Of a DNA stretch of 64,000 nt, positions 48,929 through 57,662 are shown in pieces. The stretch comes from Streptomyces venezuelae (GTDB lineage: Bacteria; Actinomycetota; Actinomycetes; Streptomycetales; Streptomycetaceae), in assembly GCF_008642335.1 (NCBI RefSeq), contig NZ_CP029191.1, positions 1,302,001 through 1,366,000 on the forward strand. The letters are read 5' to 3'. The notes under the pieces are model-generated. The model worked only from the letters and a program-made list of their open reading frames with translations, ran no database searches and had not been told where the DNA came from. Within the stretch, counting starts at the first letter, position 1; the number at the start of each line of letters is the position of its first letter. A program made the position numbers and the translations under genes.

Positions 48929-50255
48929 ATCGGGGCACGGAAGACGCATGCACCGAATCGCCCTGGTCAGGCACGACGGAACCGTCCTCGCGCAGCACAG
49001 GCCCCTTGCTCCCGTCGTGCTCGTTGTACGCGGCCGTCGAGCACGGGTAGGTGCCGTCCTTCCGCGGCAGCGGTTCGATGAACATGGGGTTCACGACCCA
49101 GCGGCCGTCCGCGTTGTCGTACGCCCGGCACATGAACTCGCTCTTGTTGCGGTTCAGGACGAGGTGCGCGCCCGTGGCGTCGCCGACGAACGTCACGTCC
49201 GTGTCGGCATCGCCGCCGCCGAGAGCGATGCGGTGCCTGAAGTCCTGCTTGTCCCAGGCCTTCTTGCCCTTGATCTTGAAGATCTCCTGGTTGATCCAGC
49301 AGCGCTTGCCGTCGATGTACGGGATGGCCTCGCCCTTGTTGCGGGGGACGCCGCCGCAGCCCTCGTTCCAGGTGCTGATGCGGCCCTTGCGGTCCAGGAC
49401 GGAGCGGATGGCGACGGTGTGCGCGCGGTCGATGCCGACACCCTTCGACCAGACCTCCGTCACCGGCTCCGAGCCCGCCGAGACGATGTAGACGTCGAAG
49501 CCGGCCTTCTTGAGGGTGCGGATCAGGTCGCGCTGCTGGTCGTAGTAGCGGACGTAGCCGGGGATCTCGTGCGTGCCGACGGTCTGCGTCGCGCCGATGG
49601 GCGCGGCGAGCGCCTCCTTGCGGGCCTTCGCGGCGTACGACTCCAGCTCGGGGACGGTGTGCCCGGCGAAGAGCTGCGGCACCCAGGCGTACTGCGGGAC
49701 GGTGTGCCGGTGGTCCCACTCCCCCGCGAACGCGGGGGCGCCGCTCATCGTCTTTCCGTCCTCGCGGACCTCGAAGATCTCGTCGGCGCAGGCGGCGTTC
49801 CTGGAAGTGGGCAGCGGCTTGCCGACGGGCACCTTCGTGCCGCACGCCTCGGTGAGCGCGCGGTCCGCGTCGTCGGTCATCCACTTGCTGGTGGACTTCC
49901 AGCTCTTGGGGCGCAGGATCTTGTCGTGCCGCAGCGACCAGGCGATGGTCGCGTCGGTGACGTCGTTCTTCGTGATGGTGTTGTCCCAGTCGAACGCGGC
50001 GACCGGGCGCTTGCTCTTCCCGTGCCCGAGGTCCGGGTTCGCGCAGGTGCCGCGCTCGTCGATGGTCCGCTGGAGCTTGGTGCGGTTGTTTCCGTACCAC
50101 TCCAGCTTCTTCGACAGCTGCGGGCAGTCGCCGCGCGCGGTGCGGGAGTTCGCGGGGTGCGCGGCCGTGGCGGCGGCCGCGGGGAGTGCTGCGGGCACGG
50201 CCGCCAGGGTGGCGGCCGCGGCCAGAGTCAGCGCCAAAATGTTTCTGTTACGCAT
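48927..50255 (-). CDS. Secreted HAD-family phosphatase, paralogue 1
   Basis: A 442-residue exported HAD hydrolase with an N-terminal signal peptide (NILALTLAAAATLAAVPAALPAAAA). The nucleophile motif is FDWDNTITKND (Asp89, Asp91); motif II is VYIVSAGSEPV and the C-terminal metal motif is GGGDADTDVTFVG. The architecture resembles phosphorylcholine phosphatases and related secreted phosphatases. Cysteine-flanked C-terminus (YPCSTAAYNEHDG). Second gene of a tandem pair with 50272-51591, gap 16 bases, so co-transcribed. Substrate unknown. Confidence 0.87.
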   Translation of the reverse strand: MRNRNILALTLAAAATLAAVPAALPAAAATAAHPANSRTARGDCPQLSKKLEWYGNNRTKLQRTIDERGTCANPDLGHGKSKRPVAAFDWDNTITKNDVTDATIAWSLRHDKILRPKSWKSTSKWMTDDADRALTEACGTKVPVGKPLPTSRNAACADEIFEVREDGKTMSGAPAFAGEWDHRHTVPQYAWVPQLFAGHTVPELESYAAKARKEALAAPIGATQTVGTHEIPGYVRYYDQQRDLIRTLKKAGFDVYIVSAGSEPVTEVWSKGVGIDRAHTVAIRSVLDRKGRISTWNEGCGGVPRNKGEAIPYIDGKRCWINQEIFKIKGKKAWDKQDFRHRIALGGGDADTDVTFVGDATGAHLVLNRNKSEFMCRAYDNADGRWVVNPMFIEPLPRKDGTYPCSTAAYNEHDGSKGPVLREDGSVVPDQGDSVHASSVPR

Positions 50256-50271
50256 GTGAGTGGACCGTACA

Positions 50272-51591
50272 TCAGTCCTGTGGGCCTGACGATGCCGTCG
50301 ACGCCCCGAACACCGTGTCCCTCTGATCGGGGATCACGGAGCCGTCCGTACGGCGCACCGGGCCCTGTCCGCCGTCCCGTTCGGTGTATCCGGTGGAGGC
50401 GCAGGGGTAGGGGTCGGCCTTGCGGCCCTTCGGCTCGATGAACATGGGGTTCACCAGCCAGCGTCCGTCGCCGTTCTCGTAGGCGCGGCACATCAGTTCG
50501 TTCTTGTTGCGGTTCAGGACGAGCCTGAGCGCGGTGGCGTCGCGCAGGAAGGAGATGTCCGTGTCGGAGTCGCCCGCCGCGAACACCTGTCGCCTCGCGG
50601 CCGGTTGGACCTTCTCGGCCGCCGCGCCGCGCACGCCGAGGATCTCCTTGTTGATCCAGCAGCGCTTGCCGTCGATGTACGTGATCATCGAGTCGTCGCC
50701 GTCCCGGACGGTGCCGCAGCCCTTGAGGTGCGCGGTCAGCTTCCCGCGCGCGGTGACGTTGCGGATGCCGAGGGTGTGGCGGGCGTCGATGCCCACGGCC
50801 TGGCCCCACACCTCGGCGACCGGCTCGGGCGACGCGGAGACGACGTGGACCGCGAACCCGGCCTTCTTGAGCGTGCGGATCAGGTCACGCTGCTGGTCGT
50901 AGTAGCGCACCCACCCGGTGACCTTGTGACTGCCGACCTTCTGCTCGGCCCCGACGGGCGCGGCGAGGTTCTCCTTGCGGGCGGCGGCCGCGAACTGCTT
51001 CACCTCGCGCGTGGACCAGCCGCGGGTGAGCTGGGCGAGCCAGGCGTACTGCGGCTCCATGCGCCGGTGGTCGAAGCCGGCGAAGGCGGCCTTGCCGGAG
51101 GTGGTGGTGCCCTCGGTGTAGACGGAGAGGATCTCATCGGCGCAGGCGGTGTCGCGCTGGGTGGGCAGGGTGGCGCGGGTGGCGGGGCAGGCCTTGGCGA
51201 GGGCCGTGGCGGCGGTGTCGGTGAGGTAGCGGCTGGTGGTGTGCCAGTCGCCGTGCTCGGGCGTGCGGATCTTGCCGTTCCGCAGCAGCCAGAACATGGT
51301 GGCGTCGCCGATGTCGTTCTTGATGACGGTGTTGTCCCAGTCGAAGGTGGCGACGGGCTTGGCGCCACCCTTGTGCCGCTGGGGCCCGCACTGGCCGTAC
51401 GTGTCGATCATGCGCTGGAGCCGCGCCCTGTTCTTGCCGTACCAGCCCTCGGAGACGGTGAGTGTGGGGCACTTCGCGGCCTTCGGCCGGGCGTGCTGCG
51501 TGGCTTCGGCGGTGGCCTGTACGCCGAGGAGGCCCGCCCCCGCGACGGCGAGCACGGCGGCTGCGGCGGTGCAGCGGCGCTTGAGGTTCAT
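50272..51591 (-). CDS. Secreted HAD-family phosphatase, paralogue 2
   Basis: A 439-residue exported protein, clearly paralogous to the neighbour along its whole length (shared YYDQQRDLIRTLKKAGF, DGKRCWIN, LNRNK, and similar C-terminus YPCASTGYTERDG). Motifs: FDWDNTVIKND (Asp84, Asp86), VHVVSASPEPV and FAAGDSDTDISFL. It begins with a signal peptide and precedes paralogue 1. Start ATG 51591 after GGGAGC with seven bases spacing; a GTG two codons upstream is possible. Differs from paralogue 1 in the helical cap, suggesting altered substrate range. Confidence 0.87.
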   Translation of the reverse strand: MNLKRRCTAAAAVLAVAGAGLLGVQATAEATQHARPKAAKCPTLTVSEGWYGKNRARLQRMIDTYGQCGPQRHKGGAKPVATFDWDNTVIKNDIGDATMFWLLRNGKIRTPEHGDWHTTSRYLTDTAATALAKACPATRATLPTQRDTACADEILSVYTEGTTTSGKAAFAGFDHRRMEPQYAWLAQLTRGWSTREVKQFAAAARKENLAAPVGAEQKVGSHKVTGWVRYYDQQRDLIRTLKKAGFAVHVVSASPEPVAEVWGQAVGIDARHTLGIRNVTARGKLTAHLKGCGTVRDGDDSMITYIDGKRCWINKEILGVRGAAAEKVQPAARRQVFAAGDSDTDISFLRDATALRLVLNRNKNELMCRAYENGDGRWLVNPMFIEPKGRKADPYPCASTGYTERDGGQGPVRRTDGSVIPDQRDTVFGASTASSGPQD

Positions 51592-51616
51592 GTACACGCT
51601 CCCATGTCTACGCAGG

Positions 51617-51646
51617 TCAGCCGGGCGTCGTGCGACGCCCGGCTGA
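51617..51646. terminator. Terminator hairpin between SDR and HAD genes
   Basis: TCAGCCGGGCGTCG (51617-51630) and CGACGCCCGGCTGA (51633-51646) form a perfect 14-bp stem with a two-base loop, about 37 bases past the SDR stop. It probably ends the glnA4-ALDH-SDR transcript. Confidence 0.85.
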
Positions 51647-51683
51647 CGGGTGGGTGGCCCTGGGGTGAACTGTCCGGTGAGGC

Positions 51684-52463
51684 CTAGAGCGGCGTGACGT
51701 ACGCCCCCGTGAGGCCACCGTCGACGAGGAAGTCCGTCGCGTTCACGAACGAGGAGTCGTCGCTGGCGAGGAACGCCACCGCGGACGCCATCTCCTCGGC
51801 CTCGGCGAAACGGCCCACGGGGATGTGCACGAGGCGGCGGGCGGCGCGCTCGGGGTCCTTGGCGAACAGCTCCTGGAGGAGCGGGGTGTTGACCGGCCCC
51901 GGGCAGAGCGCGTTGACGCGGATGCCCTCGCGGGCGAACTGCACGCCGAGCTCGCGGGACATGGCGAGGACGCCGCCCTTGGACGCGGTGTAGGAGATCT
52001 GCGAGGTCGCCGCGCCCATGCGGGCCACGAACGACGCGGTGTTGATGATGGAGCCCTTGCCCTGGCGCCGCATGTAGGGGATGGCGGCCTTGCAGCACAG
52101 ATAGACGGAGGTGAGGTTGACGTCCTGAACGCGCTTCCAGGCCTCCAGGCCGGTGTCGAGGATGGAGTCGTCGTCCGGCGGCGAGATGCCCGCGTTGTTG
52201 AACGCGATGTCGACGGATCCGTAGGTGTCGAAGGCCGTCTTGAAGAGCGCCTCGACCTGCTCGGCGTCGGTGACGTCGACCTTCACGAAGGTCCCGCCCA
52301 CCTCGTCCGCGGCGGCCTTGCCCGCGGTCTCGTCGATGTCGCCGCAGACCACGTTGGCGCCCTCGGAGGCGAGGCGGCGCGCGGTGGCGAGGCCGATGCC
52401 GCTGCCGGCGCCGGTGATGACGGCGGTGCGGCCCACGAGGCGGCGGCAGATGTTTTCTGTCAT
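51684..52463 (-). CDS. Short-chain dehydrogenase in the glnA4 operon
   Basis: A 259-residue SDR: cofactor motif TGAGSGIGLA, NNAGIS, catalytic Ser144, Tyr158 and Lys162 (YTASKGG), and PGPVNTPLL. Acidic Asp42 after the second strand (CGDIDE) favours NAD. Commonly annotated as a 3-oxoacyl-ACP reductase, but its operon with glnA4 and an aldehyde dehydrogenase suggests oxidation of a gamma-glutamylated alcohol, such as gamma-glutamylethanolamide, to the aldehyde. Start ATG 52463 is four bases after the ALDH stop. Confidence 0.9.
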   Translation of the reverse strand: MTENICRRLVGRTAVITGAGSGIGLATARRLASEGANVVCGDIDETAGKAAADEVGGTFVKVDVTDAEQVEALFKTAFDTYGSVDIAFNNAGISPPDDDSILDTGLEAWKRVQDVNLTSVYLCCKAAIPYMRRQGKGSIINTASFVARMGAATSQISYTASKGGVLAMSRELGVQFAREGIRVNALCPGPVNTPLLQELFAKDPERAARRLVHIPVGRFAEAEEMASAVAFLASDDSSFVNATDFLVDGGLTGAYVTPL

Positions 52464-52467
52464 GGGG

Positions 52468-53832
52468 TCAGGCCTCCGTGCTGATGAAGACGTTCTTGGT
52501 CTCGGTGAATGCGGTGAGTGCGTCGGGGCCGAGTTCGCGGCCGAGCCCGGACTGCTTGTAGCCGCCGAACGGGGTCCAATAGCGCACGCTGGAGTGCGAG
52601 TTGACGGACAGGTTGCCTGCCCTGACCGCCCCGGACACGCGCAGGGCGCGCCCGACGTCGCGCGTCCAGACGGAGCCGGACAGGCCGTGGTCGGTGGCGT
52701 TGGCGAGGCGGATCGCGTCGGCCTCGTCGTCGAAGGGGATGACGACGGCGACGGGCCCGAAGACCTCCTCCGTGGCGACCGGCGCGTCCGGGTCGACATC
52801 GGTGAGCAGCGTCGGCGGGAACCAGAAGCCGGGGCCCTCGGGCGCCGTCCCGTGGATGCCGTCGCCGGGGGTGACGTGGGAGCGGACGCGGTCCAGCTGG
52901 GTCCGGGAGATCAGCGGTCCCATCTGCGTCTTCTCGTCGGTCGGGTCGCCCACGACGATGGACTCGACGGCGGGCGCGACGACCTCCAGGAACCGGTCGT
53001 ACACCGAGCGCTGGACGAGGACACGGGTGCGGGCGCAGCAGTCCTGTCCCGAGTTGTCCAGGTACGCCATGGGGGCGGCGAGGGCCGCCGCTTCCACGTC
53101 GGCGTCGGCGAAGACGATGTTGGGGCTCTTGCCGCCGAGTTCGAGGGTCAGGCGCTTCACGCGGTCGGCGCACCGGGCCATGATCTGCTTGCCGACGCGC
53201 GTGGAGCCGGTGAACACGATCTTGGCGACACCGGGGTGCTCGACCAGCGCGTTGCCCGCGACTCCGCCCTCGCCGGGCAGGACCTGGAAGAGGTCTTCGG
53301 GCAGGCCTGCTTCGAGGGCGAGTTCGGCGAGGCGGAGCGCGGTGAGCGGGGTGGTCTCGGCGGGTTTGAGGATGACCGCGTTGCCGGCCGCGAGGGCGGG
53401 GGCGGTGCCCCACGCGGCGATCGGCATCGGGAAGTTCCAGGGGGCGATGACGCCGACGACGCCGAGGGGTTCGAGGACGGTGATGTTGAGGCCGCCGGGG
53501 GCCGGGATCTGGCGGCCGTTGAGGCGTTCCGCTCCCCCGGCGGCGTAGTCGAACAGGTCGCGGACGTTGCCTGCTTCCCAGCGGGCGTTGCCGATGAGGT
53601 GGCCCGCCTCGCGGACCTCAAGCCGGGCGAGCTCTTCGATGTGTTCGTCGACGGTGGTGGCGAAGCGGCGCAGGAGGCGTGCGCGGTCGGCGGGGGCGGT
53701 GGCCGCCCACTTCTCCTGGGCCCTGGCGGCCCGTGCGACGGCGGCGTCGACGTCCGCGGCGGTGGCGGCCGGGACGGACGCGACGACCTCTTCGGTCGCC
53801 GGGTTGAGTACCTGCAGCAAGTCGTTCCTCAC
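52468..53832 (-). CDS. Aldehyde dehydrogenase in the glnA4 operon
   Basis: A 454-residue NAD(P)-dependent ALDH. Catalytic glutamate in LELGGKSPN (Glu231), nucleophile Cys265 in NSGQDCCARTRV, NAD site PWNFPMPIAAWGTAPALAAGN. The N-terminus is about 20 residues shorter than typical. The context suggests oxidation of a gamma-glutamyl aldehyde to gamma-glutamylglycine or a similar acid, in analogy with the Puu pathway; this is inference. Its ATG overlaps the glnA4 stop as ATGA. Confidence 0.93.
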   Translation of the reverse strand: MRNDLLQVLNPATEEVVASVPAATAADVDAAVARAARAQEKWAATAPADRARLLRRFATTVDEHIEELARLEVREAGHLIGNARWEAGNVRDLFDYAAGGAERLNGRQIPAPGGLNITVLEPLGVVGVIAPWNFPMPIAAWGTAPALAAGNAVILKPAETTPLTALRLAELALEAGLPEDLFQVLPGEGGVAGNALVEHPGVAKIVFTGSTRVGKQIMARCADRVKRLTLELGGKSPNIVFADADVEAAALAAPMAYLDNSGQDCCARTRVLVQRSVYDRFLEVVAPAVESIVVGDPTDEKTQMGPLISRTQLDRVRSHVTPGDGIHGTAPEGPGFWFPPTLLTDVDPDAPVATEEVFGPVAVVIPFDDEADAIRLANATDHGLSGSVWTRDVGRALRVSGAVRAGNLSVNSHSSVRYWTPFGGYKQSGLGRELGPDALTAFTETKNVFISTEA

Positions 53833-55199
53833 ATGCGTTCGAAGGAGCGGCGGAGCTCCCAGTCGGTCACCGCGGAGTCGAAGGCCTGCAGCTCGACCCG
53901 CGCCATGTTGCGGTAGTGCGCGACCACCTCGTCGCCGAAGGCGGCCTTGGCGATGGGGCTGTTCTCCCAGAGCTCGGCGGCCTCGCGCAGGGTGGTGGGG
54001 ACGTGCTCGTACTCACCCGTGTAGGCGTTGCCGGTGCACTCCTCGGGCAGTTCGAGCTTTTCCTCTATGCCGTACAGGCCCGCGGCGACGAGGCCCGCGA
54101 CGGCGAGGTGCGGGTTGACGTCTCCGCCGGGGAGCCGGTTCTCGAACCGCAGGGAGCGGCCGTGGCCGACGACGCGGAGTGCGCAGGTGCGGTTGTCGTA
54201 TCCCCAGGCGGCGGCGGTCGGCGCGAACGTGCCGGGCTGGAACCGCTTGTAGGAGTTGATGTTGGGGGCGTAGAGGAGGGAGAAGTCGCGGAGGGCTGCG
54301 AGCTGGCCCGCGAGGAAGTGCCGCATGACGGGCGACATGCCTCCGGGGTCGTCCGCGGTGCCCGCCATGACGTTGGTGCCTTCGGCGTCCTGCAGCGAGA
54401 GGTGGATGTGACAGGAGTTGCCCTCGCGCTCGTTGAACTTGGCCATGAAGGTGAGGGAGACACCTTCCTGGGCCGCGATCTCCTTGGCGCCGGTCTTGTA
54501 GATGGCGTGCTGGTCGCAGGTGACGAGGGCTTCGTCGTACTTGAACACGATCTCGTGCTGGCCGGGGTTGCACTCGCCCTTGGCCGACTCGACGGTGAGC
54601 CCGGCGGCCGCCATGTCGTTGCGGATGCGGCGCAGCAGGGGCTCGATGCGGCCGGTGCCGAGGACGGAGTAGTCGATGTTGTACTGGTTGGCGGGTGTGA
54701 GGTCCTTGTACCCGGCGTCCCAGGCCTGTTCGTAGGTGTCCTTGAAGACGATGAACTCGAGCTCCGTGCCGACGTGCGCGGTGTAGCCGAGCTCCGCGAG
54801 CCGGTCGAGCTGGCGGCGCAGGATCTGCCGGGGCGCGGCGACCACGGGCGAGGAGTCGTTCCAGGCGAGGTCCGCGATCAGCATCGCGGTGCCCTCGTTC
54901 CAGGGGACCCGGCGCAGGGTGGAGAGGTCGGCGTGCATGGCGAAGTCGCCGTAGCCGCGGTCCCAGGAGGACATCGCGTAACCGTCGACGGTGTTCATGT
55001 CGGCGTCGACGGCGAGGAGGTAGTTGCAGCCCTCCGTGCCGTGTTCGAGGACCTCGTCGAGGAAGAAGCGGGCGGCGAACCGCTTGCCCTGGAGCCGTCC
55101 CTGCATGTCGGGGAAGGCCAGGACGACAGTGTCGATCTCGCCGCTCGCGACGAGGGCCTTCAGCTCCTCGACGGCCAGCGGGGGTGTGCGGTCTGCCAC
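53829..55199 (-). CDS. glnA4: Glutamine synthetase-like gamma-glutamylamide ligase GlnA4
   Basis: A 456-residue GSI-fold ligase. N-terminal beta-grasp (VVLAFPDMQGRLQGKRF), catalytic residues in GTELEFIVF, GECNPGQHEIVF, SCHIHLSL and LRFENRLPGGDVNPHL. The genuine nitrogen-assimilation glutamine synthetase differs in its adenylylation-site region; this protein fits GlnA4, shown in S. coelicolor to be a gamma-glutamylethanolamide synthetase (recollection). Gene order with ALDH, SDR, a divergent FadR-type regulator and an APC permease agrees with ethanolamine/polyamine catabolism. Alternative: gamma-glutamylpolyamine synthetase (GlnA3-like). Confidence 0.85.
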   Translation of the reverse strand: MADRTPPLAVEELKALVASGEIDTVVLAFPDMQGRLQGKRFAARFFLDEVLEHGTEGCNYLLAVDADMNTVDGYAMSSWDRGYGDFAMHADLSTLRRVPWNEGTAMLIADLAWNDSSPVVAAPRQILRRQLDRLAELGYTAHVGTELEFIVFKDTYEQAWDAGYKDLTPANQYNIDYSVLGTGRIEPLLRRIRNDMAAAGLTVESAKGECNPGQHEIVFKYDEALVTCDQHAIYKTGAKEIAAQEGVSLTFMAKFNEREGNSCHIHLSLQDAEGTNVMAGTADDPGGMSPVMRHFLAGQLAALRDFSLLYAPNINSYKRFQPGTFAPTAAAWGYDNRTCALRVVGHGRSLRFENRLPGGDVNPHLAVAGLVAAGLYGIEEKLELPEECTGNAYTGEYEHVPTTLREAAELWENSPIAKAAFGDEVVAHYRNMARVELQAFDSAVTDWELRRSFERM

Positions 55200-55274
55200 G
55201 GGAAAAGCCTCCTTGGGTCAGCCGGGAGCCATAAGGTATTGCCGAGAACCATTGCTTGGGAAGGGGGTACGGAG

Positions 55275-56024
55275 ATGTCGCACCCGGAAGAGGGCACGGC
55301 GGCGTCCGCGCCGGACGACGAGCGCCTGACGGCGGTGCTGCGTCCGGTGCGGGCGGGCAACGGCTTCGAGGAGGCCCTGGAGCAGATCCTCCAGGTCGTC
55401 CGCCTCGGCCTGGTGCCCGGCGGCGAACGCCTGCCGTCGGAGCGGGAGCTGGCCGACCGCCTCGGCATCAGCAGGGTCACGCTGCGCGAGGTCCTGAAGG
55501 TGCTGCAGGACCAGGGCCTGGTCGAGTCGCGGCGCGGGCGGTACGGCGGCACGTTCGTGCGGCCGCGCCCCGAGGCGCAGGGCGAGGACGAGCTGCGGCG
55601 CCGCATCAAGGACGTCGACGTCGAGGACGCGCTGCGCTTCCGCGAGGTCCTGGAGGTCGGCGCGGCCGGGCTCTGCGCGGCGCACGGCCTGACCGGCGAG
55701 CAGGCGGACCGGCTGCGCACGGCGCTGGCCCGGACGCACGACGCGCCCCTCGCGGAGTACCGGCGGCAGGACACGCTGCTGCACCTCACGCTCGCCGAGC
55801 TGTGCGGATCGCCCTCCCTCACCGCGCAGTACGCGGCGGTCCGCGCGACCGTCAACGACCTCCTGGACTGCATCCCGCTGCTCGTACGGAACCTGGAGCA
55901 CTCGCAGCGCCAGCACACGGCGCTCGTGGAGGCGGTGCTCGACGGGGACGCGGACGGCGCGCGGGAAATGATGCGGGAGCACTGCTCGGGGACGGCGGCG
56001 CTGCTGCGGGGCTTCTTGACGTGA
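55275..56024 (+). CDS. FadR/GntR-family regulator of the glnA4 locus
   Basis: A 249-residue FadR-subgroup regulator: winged helix at about residues 45-90 (PSERELADRLGISRVTLREVLKVLQDQGL) and FCD ligand domain (EDALRFREVLEVGAAGLCAAHG; later HTALVEAVLDGDADGAREMM) with metal-binding histidines. It is transcribed divergently from glnA4, 75 bases apart, and upstream of the permease; it likely controls both. In S. coelicolor a regulator at this position, EpuRII, has been linked to ethanolamine use, as I recall. The intergenic region has a GCAAT direct repeat but no clear palindrome. Confidence 0.9.
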   Translation: MSHPEEGTAASAPDDERLTAVLRPVRAGNGFEEALEQILQVVRLGLVPGGERLPSERELADRLGISRVTLREVLKVLQDQGLVESRRGRYGGTFVRPRPEAQGEDELRRRIKDVDVEDALRFREVLEVGAAGLCAAHGLTGEQADRLRTALARTHDAPLAEYRRQDTLLHLTLAELCGSPSLTAQYAAVRATVNDLLDCIPLLVRNLEHSQRQHTALVEAVLDGDADGAREMMREHCSGTAALLRGFLT

Positions 56025-56147
56025 GACGCGATTAACCGTCGCGTAACGCAAGGGTCTTGCTTTCTCCCACCCGGCACGGCAAAGGTATGCATCCGTTCCA
56101 TTGAGTCACCCGCCAGCCGAGCCACAGTGCCGCAGAGGAGCCGCGCC

Positions 56148-57605
56148 ATGACGACGGACCCCACCCCACCGAACCCGGCCCCGGCCCCGGCCGAACCGGC
56201 GGACGACTATCTGGAACGCAGGACACTGCGCCGGGGCAGCGCGGGCTGGCTGCTGCTCACCGGCCTCGGCGTCGCCTACGTCGTCTCCGGCGACTACTCG
56301 GGGTGGAACTTCGGTCTCGCGGAAGGCGGCTTCGGCGGCCTCGGCATCGCCATGGCGCTCATGGGCGTGATGTACGCGTGCATGGTGTTCTCACTCGCCG
56401 AGCTCTCGTCCGTCCTGCCGACGGCGGGCGGCGGCTACGGCTTCGCGCGGCGGGCGCTCGGCCCGTGGGGCGGGTTCCTGACCGGTACGGCGATCCTCAT
56501 CGAGTACATCCTGGCGCCGGCCGCGATCTCCATCTTCATCGGTGACTACGTGGAGTCGCTCGGGCTCTTCGGCCTCAGCTCCGGCTGGCCGGTCCATCTG
56601 GCCTGCTTCGTGATCTTCATCGGCATCCATCTGTGGGGCGTCGGCGAGGCGCTGCGGTTCAGCTTCGTCGTCACCGGCATCGCGGTGGCCGCGCTGCTGA
56701 TCTTCGCGGTCGGCGCGTTCATGGACTTCGACGCGTCGAAGCTGAACGACATCCCCGTGGAGGCGGACGCGTTCGGCGCCAACTCATGGCTGCCGATGGG
56801 CCTGTTGGGCATCTGGGCGGCGTTCCCGTTCGGCATGTGGTTCTTCCTGGGCGTGGAGGGCGTGCCGCTGGCCGCCGAGGAGACCAAGGACCCGGCGCGC
56901 ACCCTGCCCCGCGCGATCCGCTGGTCGATGGCGATCCTCGTCGTCCTCGCGCTCCTCACCTTCTTCGCCTCGTCCGGCGCGCGGGGCGCGAACGCGATCC
57001 AGGACGCGGGCAATCCGCTGGTGGAGGCGTTGCAGCCGGACGGCGACGCGACGGCGCTCAGCCGCATCGTCAACTACGCGGGCCTCGCAGGACTGGTCGC
57101 CTCCTTCTTCTCCCTCATCTACGCGGGCTCGCGCCAGCTCTTCGCGCTCTCCCGCGCCGGCTACCTGCCCCGCTTCCTCTCGCTCACCAGCAGCCGCAAG
57201 GCCCCCTACCTGGGCCTGCTCGTTCCGGGCGCCATCGGTTTCAGTCTGGCCGCGGCGACGGGGGACGGCGCCCGGATGCTGAACGTCGCGGTGTTCGGCG
57301 CGACCATCTCGTACGCGCTGATGTCCCTGTCGCACATCGTCCTGCGCCGCCGCGAGCCCGCCCTCGAACGCCCCTACCGCACCCCGGGCGGCATCCTCAC
57401 CTCGTCCGTGGCGCTGGTCCTCGCCTGCGCGGCGCTCGTCGCGACGTTCCTGGTGGACGTGACGGCGGCGCTCATCGCCCTCGGCGTGTACGTGGTCGCC
57501 CTCGCCTACTTCGGCGTCTACAGCCGCAAGCACCTGGTGGCGCGCGCACCGGAGGAGGAGTTCGCGGCGCTGGCGGCGGCCGAGGCAGAGTTGGAACGCG
57601 ACTGA
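56148..57605 (+). CDS. APC-family amino acid/ethanolamine permease
   Basis: A 485-residue permease with 12 predicted helices. Motifs near the N-terminus (GVAYVVSGDYSGWNFGLAEGGFGG) strongly resemble ethanolamine permeases (Eat); GVPLAAEETKDPARTLPRAI is the conserved cytoplasmic loop of APC carriers. The N-terminal 20 residues are Pro/Ala-rich. Located between the FadR-type regulator and the hydrolase gene, it would import the amine that GlnA4 glutamylates. ATG 56148 is preceded by GAGGAG. Confidence 0.9.
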   Translation: MTTDPTPPNPAPAPAEPADDYLERRTLRRGSAGWLLLTGLGVAYVVSGDYSGWNFGLAEGGFGGLGIAMALMGVMYACMVFSLAELSSVLPTAGGGYGFARRALGPWGGFLTGTAILIEYILAPAAISIFIGDYVESLGLFGLSSGWPVHLACFVIFIGIHLWGVGEALRFSFVVTGIAVAALLIFAVGAFMDFDASKLNDIPVEADAFGANSWLPMGLLGIWAAFPFGMWFFLGVEGVPLAAEETKDPARTLPRAIRWSMAILVVLALLTFFASSGARGANAIQDAGNPLVEALQPDGDATALSRIVNYAGLAGLVASFFSLIYAGSRQLFALSRAGYLPRFLSLTSSRKAPYLGLLVPGAIGFSLAAATGDGARMLNVAVFGATISYALMSLSHIVLRRREPALERPYRTPGGILTSSVALVLACAALVATFLVDVTAALIALGVYVVALAYFGVYSRKHLVARAPEEEFAALAAAEAELERD

Positions 57606-57662
57606 TCGGCACGACCTGTGCACGACACCGAAGGAGAACGGCGAACGGTGGAGGAGAACGCA

